This document shows, one piece after another, positions 37,975-46,481 of a DNA stretch of 64,000 bases (the first letter of the stretch is position 1; each line of letters begins with the position of its first letter). The DNA is taken from positions 1 to 64,000 of the forward strand of contig NZ_JABBPC010000005.1 in NCBI RefSeq assembly GCF_012927485.1. The letters run 5' to 3'. Under the pieces are notes generated by a model that saw only the letters and a program-made list of their open reading frames with translations, was not told the DNA's origin and made no database searches. Position numbers and translations under genes: made by a program. Source of the DNA: Polaromonas sp. (GTDB taxonomy: Bacteria; Pseudomonadota; Gammaproteobacteria; Burkholderiales; Burkholderiaceae_C).

Positions 37975-39177
37975 TTAGCTGCGCGAAGCCTGTAACTCAG
38001 CAGGCTGAACTATCTGGCTGGTCTGATTGGACCAGTTGTTTTTGGTGAAACTGATCACGGCGGCGAGATCAGTATCACTCAACGCCTTCCAGGAGGGCAT
38101 GGCGCGCCCGGCCACACCATTCAACAAAATCTGAATCTGTTTGTTGTGATCATCGCTCAGCACGATGGCAGAGCCGTCAAGCGGCTTAACCGGGCCGGCC
38201 CCTTTTCCGTTGACCTGGTGACAAGCTGCACAGTTGGCCGCATAAACCTTTTCCCCGCGCGCCTTCAGGTCTACCAAGGTCCAGACTTTGGCGGGATCAT
38301 CCGCCTTAGCCATCGCTTCTTTGGACTTGACCGAAACCCATGCAGCGTAGTCCTCTGCGGAAACCACCTTCACATGGATCGGCATATAGGAGTGTTCCTT
38401 ACCGCAAATTTTGGCGCACTGACCGTAGTAGTCGCCGACCTTGTCAGCGCGAAACCAGGTGTCGCGCACAAAGCCGGGAATCGCGTCCTGATGAATGCCG
38501 AAGGCGGGCACCGCGAATGAATGAATCACATCATTGGCCGTGGTAATAACCCGAATTTTCTTGTTCACGGGCACGACCAGCGGATTGTCCACCTTGAGCA
38601 GGTAGTTGTCAGGCGCTTCGCCAGCTTTCGGGCCGCCATTGTTTGACATCTCCCGCTGGGCGTTGTCGAGCGTGGAGACGAAACCAATGCCTTCGCCCTC
38701 GCCTTTAATGTAGTCGTAACCCCATTTCCACTGCATGCCCGTAGCCTTGACGGTGAGGTCGGCGCTGGTGGTGTCTTTTTGAGCGACGACGAGCTTCGTG
38801 GCCGGCAACGCCATCACGATCACGATGACGAAAGGAACGATAGTCCAGGCAATTTCGACGGCGGTAGACTCATGGAAATTGGCCGCCTTGTGGCCGACAG
38901 ATTTGCGGTGCTTGAGGATGGAGTAGAACATTACACCGAACACCACCACAAAGATCGCCAGGCAGATCGCCATCATGAACCAATGCAACCACACCTGCTC
39001 CTCGGCAATTTTGGTTGCGGCAGGATGCAAATTGAGTTGATTGACAGCAGGACCGCCCGGCAAGTCGTTGACAGCGTAAGCGGCCGTACTGACCCAGGCG
39101 GCCGCCGATACCAGAATTGAGCTTACATGCTGTACGCCGAGCCGTGTCATTTTGCTTATGGGGTTGGTTAGGTTCAT
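37975..39177 (-). CDS. coxB: cytochrome c oxidase subunit II with fused cytochrome c domain
   Basis: Accepts electrons from cytochrome c. The 400-residue protein has a signal sequence, two helices (WLHWFMMAICLAIFVVVFGV and IAWTIVPFVIVIVMALPA), the CuA domain with MQWKWGYDYIKG, VIHSFAVPAFG and YYGQCAKICGKEHSYMPIHV (C-x3-C-x3-H-x2-M), and a C-terminal class I cytochrome c with CAACH at about 320 and distal methionine near AMPSWKAL. The fusion makes this a caa3-like subunit. ATG at 39177 matches the signal peptide. It is the first gene of the cluster. Confidence 0.97.
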   Translation of the reverse strand: MNLTNPISKMTRLGVQHVSSILVSAAAWVSTAAYAVNDLPGGPAVNQLNLHPAATKIAEEQVWLHWFMMAICLAIFVVVFGVMFYSILKHRKSVGHKAANFHESTAVEIAWTIVPFVIVIVMALPATKLVVAQKDTTSADLTVKATGMQWKWGYDYIKGEGEGIGFVSTLDNAQREMSNNGGPKAGEAPDNYLLKVDNPLVVPVNKKIRVITTANDVIHSFAVPAFGIHQDAIPGFVRDTWFRADKVGDYYGQCAKICGKEHSYMPIHVKVVSAEDYAAWVSVKSKEAMAKADDPAKVWTLVDLKARGEKVYAANCAACHQVNGKGAGPVKPLDGSAIVLSDDHNKQIQILLNGVAGRAMPSWKALSDTDLAAVISFTKNNWSNQTSQIVQPAELQASRS

Positions 39178-39286
39178 CGTGGTCACTTTATCTACTTCAA
39201 TTACCGACTGAATGCACTTATTATTACAAAGTTTGCGACAGATCAAACCCACGAAGGCGAAAGCGGTGAGAAATTTTGAGGGTTTC

Positions 39287-39799
39287 TCAACAAGTCCGCA
39301 GTGCAAAACGCATCTCGCGCGCCAGCGCAGGCCGCAATTCAGGCCGGAGATGCCGCCCCACCCGCACCGAACGACCCTGTCCAGACACCTCTATCAATGA
39401 GCCGTCGCCGTCCTTGGGCTCAATCCGAACCCACTCACGATTGAATTCTGCGCGCTGAATGCGCCCTGCCGTTTCCAGCTCAACCACCAATTGCCCACCT
39501 TGCAAAAAAATTCTTTCGGCGTCTCCCGCATGGCGGGCGTGAACTAAAAAAGCGGTTCCTACGGCCACCAATTCAGCCCAGGCAAAAGGCATTACCAGGG
39601 TGGCGCCCTGAGACCAGAAAAATACCCCGATGCCAAGCGACACCGCGCACAGCGACAAGAAAAACCATCCCAATTGAGCCGGAGTTAATGAACAATGCCG
39701 CTTGAGCAGCCATGACACCTCGCCTTGGGCGGGCAAAGTAGCAAAACGAAGCGCCGGAGATGACTGCAGCACGTAGGAAGCCTCAAAAAGCCGCCGCAA
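39287..39799 (-). CDS. DUF2244 integral membrane protein
   Basis: A 170-residue protein with two helices (LGWFFLSLCAVSLGIGVFFW and MPFAWAELVAVGTAFLVHA) and a C-terminal soluble part (ERIFLQGGQLVVELETAGRI), matching the DUF2244 pattern including LKRHCSLTPAQL near residue 35. The longest frame starts at TTG 39799; a GTG nine codons later (39772) is an equal candidate. It lies directly upstream of coxB on the opposite side of its promoter region, and DUF2244 genes commonly neighbour cytochrome oxidase genes. Confidence 0.78.
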   Translation of the reverse strand: MRRLFEASYVLQSSPALRFATLPAQGEVSWLLKRHCSLTPAQLGWFFLSLCAVSLGIGVFFWSQGATLVMPFAWAELVAVGTAFLVHARHAGDAERIFLQGGQLVVELETAGRIQRAEFNREWVRIEPKDGDGSLIEVSGQGRSVRVGRHLRPELRPALAREMRFALRTC

Positions 39800-39970
39800 A
39801 TATTAAGTATCAGATACAGAGTAAAGGCAGCGAAAAGGATGGGAATATACCCAACTAGCTCTTAAATCTTATCTTTAAATCGGGCAATGGCCACCCGGGA
39901 AAACGCTAAAACCTCACTGGGAGCCAAGGTGATCCGGCTGCCGACCTATCGTCATGCCCCTCACCGCTGT

Positions 39971-40870
39971 TCAGACGGGCGGCCGCGGCCCCCGCAGCAT
40001 GCTGCGCATGTCCGCCACCGACACCGCGCTGAGCGCGCTGACCTTGATTTTGGGCGGCGCTTTCAGCGCATGACCATAAATCACTTCAAATGTGAGAGAC
40101 AGACGGCCGTCTTCGCCCGTCAGATGCTGCGCCAGCGACTGCTCCAGCTGCGCCTTCCAGGCACGGCCACGCAAGGCAGGAAAGCGCGCAGGATGGAAAT
40201 TGCGTCCCAATTCTGCAAGTTCCTGCAACAAGCGCGCCGGCGTCTGATACGTTAGCGTGATGCGCTCCATGTCCATCACCGGTTGGGCGAAACCCGTTTG
40301 CACCAGCATGTCGCCCCAGTCGTGCATGTCGGTCAGTTCATGTCCCGCAGGCGGCCAGCCGAGTTGCGCGTAAACCTCGCGCAACTCGTGGGCGGTATCC
40401 GGCCCCAGGCATGAAAACATCAAAAACCCGTTGATCCTCAGTGCCTGATGCCACTGCGCCAACAGAGCTTGCGGGTCGTCCGTTTCGTGCAGGGCCATGT
40501 TGGCCCACAACATATCCACACTGGCTGGCGGTGGTGCCTCGAAGCGCGTGGGAGCAGACAACCAGTGCTTGGGATTCCACCATGGTTTTGCTATACCTTT
40601 TATAGCTTCCTGCACCCTCGGTGTATTGGCTTCGGCCACAAAACATACTGAATTTTGATAGGTACGGACCAGCTGCGCGTGCGCCTGAAGGCCACCGCGC
40701 AAGGCGCCCCAATGTGCCCACGCCTGTGGTTGCAGTTTGATCCACTGCAACCGGTCCTGCATGCGACTCGCCACTTCTTCATGGAGCCACGGTGAGGTCA
40801 GTGGTGCCGTGTGATGCCAACGACTGACGGCAAGCGGATCAAGCGTGGGCGGGCGCTGGGCAGGAGTCAT
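39971..40870 (-). CDS. BioC-like methyltransferase-fold protein with degenerate SAM motif
   Basis: A 299-residue protein resembling malonyl-ACP O-methyltransferase BioC over its second half: MLWANMALHETDDPQALLAQ, INGFLMFSCLGPDTAHELRE, LTDMHDWGDMLVQTGFAQPV and VMDMERITLTYQTPARLLQE. The first SAM-binding motif, usually LDLGCGTG, is replaced by AWAHWGALRGGLQAH, so SAM binding is doubtful or different. It is divergent from comF. Biotin genes and comF often sit together, which supports a biotin link. It may be an active variant, a scaffold, or a protein of another function. The segment AIKGIA is a copy of the 17-bp dispersed element. Confidence 0.75.
   Translation of the reverse strand: MTPAQRPPTLDPLAVSRWHHTAPLTSPWLHEEVASRMQDRLQWIKLQPQAWAHWGALRGGLQAHAQLVRTYQNSVCFVAEANTPRVQEAIKGIAKPWWNPKHWLSAPTRFEAPPPASVDMLWANMALHETDDPQALLAQWHQALRINGFLMFSCLGPDTAHELREVYAQLGWPPAGHELTDMHDWGDMLVQTGFAQPVMDMERITLTYQTPARLLQELAELGRNFHPARFPALRGRAWKAQLEQSLAQHLTGEDGRLSLTFEVIYGHALKAPPKIKVSALSAVSVADMRSMLRGPRPPV
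40590..40606. repeat. 17-bp dispersed palindromic element inside the BioC-like gene
   Basis: GCTATACCTTTTATAGC has perfect 6-base arms (GCTATA/TATAGC). On the coding strand GCTATAAAAGGTATAGC encodes A-I-K-G-I-A in phase 0. Confidence 0.7.
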
Positions 40871-40933
40871 GAAGGAGGCTTTACAGTTAGCGGAATAGCG
40901 CGCAATTAACGACGACGCGAGTATATTGGCACG

Positions 40934-41698
40934 GTGTTTACCCGCTTGCTTGTCCCCAGTTTATTCCTGCCCCAGCTGACTGGCTTTGCCAGTCAATGCG
41001 CCGTGTGCCGGAGCTGGCCTGCGCGCCAGGTATGCAAACCCTGTGAGGAGCGCTTTGCGCCCGCGCAACGTCGATGCATCAGCTGCGCGCTGGCTTTGCC
41101 CATCGATCTGTGCCTGGGCCTGCGATCGGGGCCCGGAACTTGCGCTGCCTGCATGCGCCAGCGTCCACCGCTGGACAGCACGCTGGCCGCAGTGCCTTAC
41201 GCTTACCCGTGGTCCACCCTGATTACCCGCTACAAATTTGGCGAGCAGCACGGCTGGGCCGCTTTTTTTACGGCCTTGTTGCTGAAGACGCCCGGCGTGC
41301 GGCAGGCCTTCGACGGTTTAGACGCCGCCGACTGGGTGCTTCCGTTGCCCCTGTCGGCAGAGCGACTGCAGACACGCGGCTTCAATCAGGCCTGGGAACT
41401 TGCCAGCGCGTTAGCCCGACAAAGCCGGACCCACGCCAAAGCGGACACCCGGCTGCTGCTGCGCGTCAAACATACCCGACCGCAAAGCCAGCTCAAGCGC
41501 GCCGCCCGGCTGGCCAATGTCAAAGGCGCCTTCCTGGTAGATCCGCTGCGCACGGCCGAACTACAAGGCCGACGCGTGGTGTTGGTGGATGACGTGATGA
41601 CCAGCGGCGCCTCATTATTTACGGCGGCCGAGGCTTTGCGGGAGGCCGGTGCGACCCACATCACCGCCGTCGTTCTAGCGCGTACCGCGTCCGCCTAA
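40934..41698 (+). CDS. comF: ComF-family phosphoribosyltransferase-like protein
   Basis: A 254-residue protein with N-terminal zinc-finger-like cysteines (CAVCRSW, VCKPC, CISC, CAACM) and a C-terminal PRTase domain with the PRPP loop VVLVDDVMTSGASLFTAAEA. ComF is needed for DNA uptake in some competent bacteria; in others its role is unclear. GTG start at 40934. It is divergent from the BioC-like gene (63 bp between starts) and 72 bp upstream of trmL. Confidence 0.9.
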   Translation: MFTRLLVPSLFLPQLTGFASQCAVCRSWPARQVCKPCEERFAPAQRRCISCALALPIDLCLGLRSGPGTCAACMRQRPPLDSTLAAVPYAYPWSTLITRYKFGEQHGWAAFFTALLLKTPGVRQAFDGLDAADWVLPLPLSAERLQTRGFNQAWELASALARQSRTHAKADTRLLLRVKHTRPQSQLKRAARLANVKGAFLVDPLRTAELQGRRVVLVDDVMTSGASLFTAAEALREAGATHITAVVLARTASA

Positions 41699-41770
41699 AA
41701 TTGCTTGCTGCACCACCGCAGACCCTGTCACCCCCTGCCGCCGAGCCGCCGACCCTCACCATCTGCCCGC

Positions 41771-42265
41771 ATGTTCAATATTGTTCTCGTCGAGCCCGAA
41801 ATTCCGCCCAACACCGGCAATGTGATTCGCCTTGCAGCCAACACCGGATGTCGGCTGCACCTGGTAGAGCCGCTCGGCTTTTCAATGGAAGACAAGCACA
41901 TGCGGCGCGCCGGACTGGACTACCACGAGTACGCCCAAGTGCTGCGCCACGCCAGTTGGCAAGCACTGCTAGAAAGTCAGCAGCCGGCGCCGGACCGACT
42001 CTTTGCGATGACGACGCAGGGTGCCAGCAGCGTGTATGGCATGCGCTTTTTGCCCGGCGACTGGCTGGTGTTCGGCTCTGAGACTAAGGGTTTGGCCTCT
42101 GAAGTGCGGGCGTTCTTTCCGGTCGCTCAGCGCCTCAAAGTGCCCATGCTGCCCGGCCAGCGCAGTCTCAACCTGTCCAATACCGTCGCTGTAACTGTCT
42201 ATGAGGCGTGGCGGCAGAACGACTTTGACGGGGCCTCTTTTCCGGTCCTGGAAACGGCCCCATGA
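41771..42265 (+). CDS. trmL: tRNA (cytidine34-2'-O)-methyltransferase TrmL
   Basis: A SPOUT-fold methyltransferase that modifies the wobble base of tRNA-Leu. The 164-residue protein starts MFNIVLVEPEIPPNTGNVIR and contains LHLVEPLGFSMEDKHMRRAG, LVFGSETKGL and the trefoil-knot SAM site LNLSNTVAVTVYEAWRQ. ATG at 41771 fits the family; the frame is open upstream. Confidence 0.95.
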   Translation: MFNIVLVEPEIPPNTGNVIRLAANTGCRLHLVEPLGFSMEDKHMRRAGLDYHEYAQVLRHASWQALLESQQPAPDRLFAMTTQGASSVYGMRFLPGDWLVFGSETKGLASEVRAFFPVAQRLKVPMLPGQRSLNLSNTVAVTVYEAWRQNDFDGASFPVLETAP

Positions 42266-42295
42266 CCATGCTCCGCCCGATCGCTCAACGCTGAA

Positions 42296-42751
42296 TCAGG
42301 GGTAGCGCCGCACCAACGATTCAGCTATGCAGACCGGCTTGGCAGAACCCTCCCGCTCCACCGTCACCTCCCAGCTCATCTGCATGCCATCGTTGTCAAT
42401 TGCCTCGGCTGTCAGCAACTTCATGCGGGCGCGCAAGCGGCTACCCACGGGGACGGGCGCCGTGAAGCGCACCTTGTTCAGGCCGTAATTAACGCCCATG
42501 CGTGAGCCGGTGACCTGAAACGACGATTCGAAAAACCTCGGCAAAAGTGACAAGGTCAAAAAGCCGTGAGCGATGGGGCCGCCGAACGGCCCTGCGTTGG
42601 CTTTCTCAGGGTCTACATGAATCCACTGATGGTCGCCTGTCGCCTCTGCAAACAGGTTGACCTGATGCTGCGTGATGGTGATCCAGTCGCTGACGGCCAC
42701 TTCCTGGCCGATGCAGGCCGCCAATTCGGCCAAGGTTTTAAAGGTCTTCAT
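42296..42751 (-). CDS. MaoC-like (R)-specific enoyl-CoA hydratase/dehydratase
   Basis: A 151-residue hot-dog-fold protein. The hydratase-2 motif is present as FAEATGDHQWIHVDPEKA (Asp and His retained), followed by FGGPIAHGFLTLSLLPRFFE and the dimer-face residues VNYGLNKVRFTAPVPVGSRL. It would hydrate trans-2-enoyl-CoA to (R)-3-hydroxyacyl-CoA. It is encoded convergently to trmL and next to the ParA gene; no pathway partner is adjacent. Confidence 0.9.
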   Translation of the reverse strand: MKTFKTLAELAACIGQEVAVSDWITITQHQVNLFAEATGDHQWIHVDPEKANAGPFGGPIAHGFLTLSLLPRFFESSFQVTGSRMGVNYGLNKVRFTAPVPVGSRLRARMKLLTAEAIDNDGMQMSWEVTVEREGSAKPVCIAESLVRRYP

Positions 42752-42847
42752 CCTCTGACTTTAGCGGTATGTCCCGAGAGTTCAAAACCCGGCTTGTCGG
42801 GTCAGCGACAACCCGCCCAGCGCCATCGAGTGCAGCACCTCAGCCGC

Positions 42848-43462
42848 CTAATCCAGCCATTTGCAGATGCCCTGCCATTGCGCCAGGTCCTTTTCAACCC
42901 GGCCGGGTGCCACGTCAAACAGCGTCAGTCCGCGTGCCGCCAGATGGATGTAGTTTTGCGTGTCGCGCACATACCCCAGCACCGGCAGACCCAAGCCTTC
43001 AACGAATTCGCGCAGCTTGTCGGCAGCAATGGTGCGTGAATCCACCCGCATGCCGACAATGCCTACTTGCATCCTTCCCGCCCGCCGGTGATCGGCCAGC
43101 TCATCCAGAAACGCGCGCGTCGCAAAAATATCGAAAACACTCGGCTGGAGCGGCACGATCACCTTGTCGGCCAGCTTCATAATCTCGTTAAAGCGATGGC
43201 CACGCAAACCGCCGGGCGTGTCCAGCACCACGTGGGTCGTTCCCTTCGGCGGTTTCACAATCTGCTCTGCGTTCACCTCCCAAGTCGCAATTGCCCGCGC
43301 AGCCACCGGACGCAAACCCAGCCACAGTCGGGATGATTGCTGCCGGTCCGCGTCCCCCAGCATGACCGCATGGCCCTGGCTCGCAAAATATCCGGCCACG
43401 TTGGTAGCTAGCGTCGATTTTCCGACGCCCCCCTTTGGATTGGCAATAACAACCACGGCCAT
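42848..43462 (-). CDS. orphan ParA-family ATPase
   Basis: A 204-residue deviant-Walker ATPase starting MAVVVIANPKGGVGKSTLAT (signature lysine and P-loop at 9-17), with LGDADRQQSSRLWL, HVVLDTPGGLRG and PLQPSVFDIFATRAFLDEL. No parB lies beside it, so it is not the chromosome segregation pair; such orphans position other cargo (pili, chemotaxis arrays, metabolic complexes). CAGGAG lies 6 bases before the ATG at 43462; the longer frame is not coding-like. Its upstream flank is where the group II intron lies, 390 bp away. Confidence 0.88.
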   Translation of the reverse strand: MAVVVIANPKGGVGKSTLATNVAGYFASQGHAVMLGDADRQQSSRLWLGLRPVAARAIATWEVNAEQIVKPPKGTTHVVLDTPGGLRGHRFNEIMKLADKVIVPLQPSVFDIFATRAFLDELADHRRAGRMQVGIVGMRVDSRTIAADKLREFVEGLGLPVLGYVRDTQNYIHLAARGLTLFDVAPGRVEKDLAQWQGICKWLD

Positions 43463-43852
43463 ATAAAACTCCTGTGCTACTTCGCCTTCATACTGCTTTT
43501 CCGCTATGGTAACGGCATGGTGCGACTCGAAGTCGCCTGTAGTCAGCTTCACTTTAGAAGCCAGGAGTTGCTTTCTTTCTTCTGTAGAGCTTCGGTTTTA
43601 CGCGAGGAAATGCAATGAACACGATGTAATCCGCCCCTGCGCGAACGCATCGATAACCCTCCCGCAATGGGAATGGTTATTGCAAAAACGATGTTAAAAA
43701 CTCGTTTTTCTGTCTCTTTTGAACGACAAGTTACAAACAGTAGCAAAATTGTTTTGCCCGTTCCACATGGGCCAAAAGATCCGCAAGGTGACACCAACTC
43801 ATGGTGTCTTGTTTTCTACCAAAACCACGCTTGGAACAGCGTGACCTCGACT
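43463..43852. other. intergenic stretch upstream of the group II intron
   Basis: About 390 bases between the ParA start and the intron. One open frame (43667 onward, running into the intron) has no recognisable content or ribosome binding site. The last nine bases, ACCTCGACT at 43844-43852, are the candidate IBS1 of the intron. The original interrupted sequence cannot be named. Confidence 0.4.
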
Positions 43853-44465
43853 GTGCGTGCGTCTCGGGTAACCGGGGGGTGCGGAGCCACAGTTAAACCA
43901 CTCATGCGGCAACGCATACAAGCCATGGGCGACCATGGGGCATTTCTGAAAGCAAGATCAGAAAGAGTGGCCGAGGTAAAGGGTATGGGAAACGTATGTG
44001 AACGTTCGTATGAACCGTCGTAATTACCAAACAGCTAACACTTGTGTCCACGGGAAACCGTGGGAGCTGTAACCAAAAAGGTACTGTGTTTGGAATCATT
44101 TGTCATGCACTGTGATTCGTTCCCAGATAACACACGGCGGAGAGAACGTCCCTAACCCCTTTCGTCGGTTCGCCGACCGACGGGGCATCGTGAGGAACGA
44201 GGTAAACCCTATGCATCGCTGGCCTTCGGGCCAGCAACCTAAGCGTAAGCAAAGGCCATGGTGTAACGGGCAGAGGAAGCTGCAAAAAGCGAAGGGGCGC
44301 ATGTAATGTGCGTCATAGCGGTTCAAGATTTGCCGCAGTGCGAAAGCACGCAGACTTGCAGCAGGTGCGACAGCGTAAAAGCTATTGCGAACTTACACCC
44401 TAGGGGGCACAAACCCCTTGGGGTGTGTGCGTCCCCGGGGTGTCAACGACATTACCGGAGGAAGT

Positions 44466-46199
44466 ATGAAAAACATCCAAGGCAGCAATGCCCCAGATGC
44501 TGCGCCTACGGACGAACAGCAGTGCGAGTGGCATTCCATTGATTGGGGTGCGGTGACTCTGTTCGTAAGTAAGGCGCAATCGCGCATAGCGCAGGCAACA
44601 AAAGATGAAAACTTCCGACGAGCCGCAAGGCTTCAAAGAGGTTTAGTCCGATCCTGGCAGGCCAAGGCATTGGCAGTCAGGAAAGTGACGACAAACCAAG
44701 GAAAGCGGACGGCAGGCACCGACCGTGAACTCTGGGACACGCCACTTCAGAAATGGAAAGCCATAGAAAGGTTAGGGCAGAGGGGATACAAGGCCAGTCC
44801 ATTGCGGCGGGTCTACATTCCAAAAGCCAACGGCAAAGAAAGGCCGCTAGGCATCCCTACGATGCTGGACAGAGCTATGCAGGCACTCTACCTGTCAGCT
44901 CTTGAGCCAATGTCGGAGTGCAGAGCCGATCCGAACTCCTATGGGTTCCGGAAAGGTCGCTGTACGCAGGATGCCTGTGCGCAGTTGTTCGTGTCACTCG
45001 CCCAGAAAGCCTCGGCTAGCTGGGTACTGGATGCGGACATCAGCGGGTTTTTTGACCACATTAACCATGACTGGCTGTTACGCCACGTTCCAACGAACAA
45101 GCGCGTATTGGGTCAGTGGCTCAAGTGTGGAGTCGTAGACAAGGGCCAACTGGTGAGTACGGACGAGGGTACCCCGCAAGGGGGGATCATCTCGCCGACT
45201 TTGGCGAACTGGACGCTTGACGGACTTGAACGGGGTCTACAGGCGCACGTACGTGCGACTCTAGGTTCCGTGAAAGCACCGAAGGCCAAAGTGAATCTGG
45301 TGCGATACGCGGACGACTTTGTAGTGACTGCCAACTCGAAAGAGCTGTTGGAAATATTGGTCAAACCTTGGGTGGAACAGTTTCTGCACGAGCGGGGATT
45401 GGAATTGTCCGAGGCAAAAACGCGGATCGTACACATTGATGAGGGATTCGATTTTCTTGGGTGGAATTTCAGAAAATATTCTGGAAAGCTGCTCATCAAA
45501 CCAAGTCGCAAGAGCGTGCAAGCGCACTACGACAAGGTCAAGAAGATGATTGCCAAGTCAATTTCGGTGAAAACTGAAGTGCTGATAGCAAAGCTCAATC
45601 CGGTTCTCCGGGGATGGGCCAACTATCACAAGGGGGTAGTGGCGAAACAGACATTTAGCAAGTTGGACTTCCAGATTAACTGGAGGCTGATGCGCTGGGG
45701 TCTCAGGCGCCACCCCCGCAAGAGCAAGCTCTGGGTGCGTGAGCACTACTGGCGGAAACCCGGCTCGCGCTGGGAATTCACCACAGATGTCTTGAAGGTT
45801 GACGGATCAGAAAAGGATGCGTCACGGCAGAAGGGGCCACTCTATTTGTATAAGCTTGCGGATACAAAGATAGTGCGTCACGTCAAGATTCAGGGGGCTT
45901 ACAACCCCTTTGATCCTGAATGGGAACAATACGGCGAGGATTTGAGATTTAAACGAATGTCGCAGGACCTCGTGGACAACATCAGATTCAAGTTGTGGGC
46001 CTCCCAGTACGGCAGCTGTGCGTTGTGCCGTATGCCGATTGAGTCTCTCGCAGATTGTCACGACCACCATATCGTGTACAGGATGCATGGAGGTTCAGAC
46101 GCTTTGTCGAATCGGGTACTCCTACACCCGATCTGTCATACGCGTGTTCATGTCCTAGGTTTGGAGGTTACCAAGCCGGTCCCAGTACGGGGACTTTAA
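44466..46199 (+). CDS. ltrA: group II intron reverse transcriptase/maturase with HNH endonuclease
   Basis: A 577-residue multifunctional protein. RT domain: RT1-2 at about 113-165 (RRVYIPKANGKERPLGIPTM), RT3 WVLDADISGFFDHINHDWLL, RT4 GTPQGGIISPTLANWTLDGL, RT5 with the catalytic NLVRYADDFVVTA at about 278-290, and RT6-7 LELSEAKTRIVHIDEG..FLGW. Maturase X follows with LNPVLRGWANYHKGV. The C-terminal HNH nuclease has paired cysteines (CALCRMPIESLADCHDHHIV) and LLHPICHTRVH. ATG at 44466 follows GGAGGAAG. All catalytic residues are present, so splicing and mobility could be active. A longer open frame starts at 44385 inside the structured RNA. Confidence 0.96.
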   Translation: MKNIQGSNAPDAAPTDEQQCEWHSIDWGAVTLFVSKAQSRIAQATKDENFRRAARLQRGLVRSWQAKALAVRKVTTNQGKRTAGTDRELWDTPLQKWKAIERLGQRGYKASPLRRVYIPKANGKERPLGIPTMLDRAMQALYLSALEPMSECRADPNSYGFRKGRCTQDACAQLFVSLAQKASASWVLDADISGFFDHINHDWLLRHVPTNKRVLGQWLKCGVVDKGQLVSTDEGTPQGGIISPTLANWTLDGLERGLQAHVRATLGSVKAPKAKVNLVRYADDFVVTANSKELLEILVKPWVEQFLHERGLELSEAKTRIVHIDEGFDFLGWNFRKYSGKLLIKPSRKSVQAHYDKVKKMIAKSISVKTEVLIAKLNPVLRGWANYHKGVVAKQTFSKLDFQINWRLMRWGLRRHPRKSKLWVREHYWRKPGSRWEFTTDVLKVDGSEKDASRQKGPLYLYKLADTKIVRHVKIQGAYNPFDPEWEQYGEDLRFKRMSQDLVDNIRFKLWASQYGSCALCRMPIESLADCHDHHIVYRMHGGSDALSNRVLLHPICHTRVHVLGLEVTKPVPVRGL

Positions 46200-46260
46200 T
46201 CTGGCGAAGTAGACTAGGGTTATGCAACCCGATGATCCTACGGAACCAGTGGTCGTGCGT

Positions 46261-46294
46261 GAGCCGTATGCGGTGAAAGTCGCAAGTACGGTTC
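46261..46294 (+). ncRNA. group II intron domain V catalytic hairpin
   Basis: A 34-base hairpin beginning GAGCCGTATGCGG, with loop TGAAA-like bases and ending GTACGGTTC. The two-base bulge and terminal tetraloop region fit the conserved domain V. The domain VI stem begins a few bases later (GGGGAAGGCA / TGCCTTCTCCC). Confidence 0.92.
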
Positions 46295-46481
46295 TTAGGG
46301 GGGGGGAAGGCAGTGATGCCTTCTCCCTACCCTCCCACACCGCGTCATCAAACTTCGACAAGCCCGCCGGCATCGACCGCCTCTTTTTGGAAGCAGTAAT
46401 GGGGCGGAACGATTTTCGAACTCACTGCATTCCCTTGCATGGCACAACCACCGGGGCGGCAGCAAGCGTGGGGACTTCCCA

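Larger units (their letters stand above)
43853..46338 (+). mobile_element. group II intron with intron-encoded reverse transcriptase
   Basis: The 5' end GTGCG at 43853 (an overlapping GTGCG starts at 43857) opens the intron domain I sequence. The reverse-transcriptase ORF occupies domain IV. Domain V is at 46261-46294. Domain VI follows as a G-rich stem with a bulged adenine at 46329, the probable branch point, placing the 3' end about 8-9 bases later at a CAC (about 46338). GGCCGAGGT at 43969-43977 can pair with the nine bases before the intron (eight of nine positions including one G-U), a candidate EBS1-IBS1. The intron looks intact, lies between genes, and interrupts no recognisable coding sequence. 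Confidence 0.88.

Noticed and set aside
39857-39873. GCTCTTAAATCTTATCT as another dispersed element
   Set aside because: Only the first nine bases resemble the 49177 copy and the second arm is absent.
43516-43540. GTGCGACTCGAAG as a possible group II intron 5' end
   Set aside because: It lacks the following domain I sequence, and the motif at 43853 fits the intron start and candidate IBS1-EBS1 pairing better.
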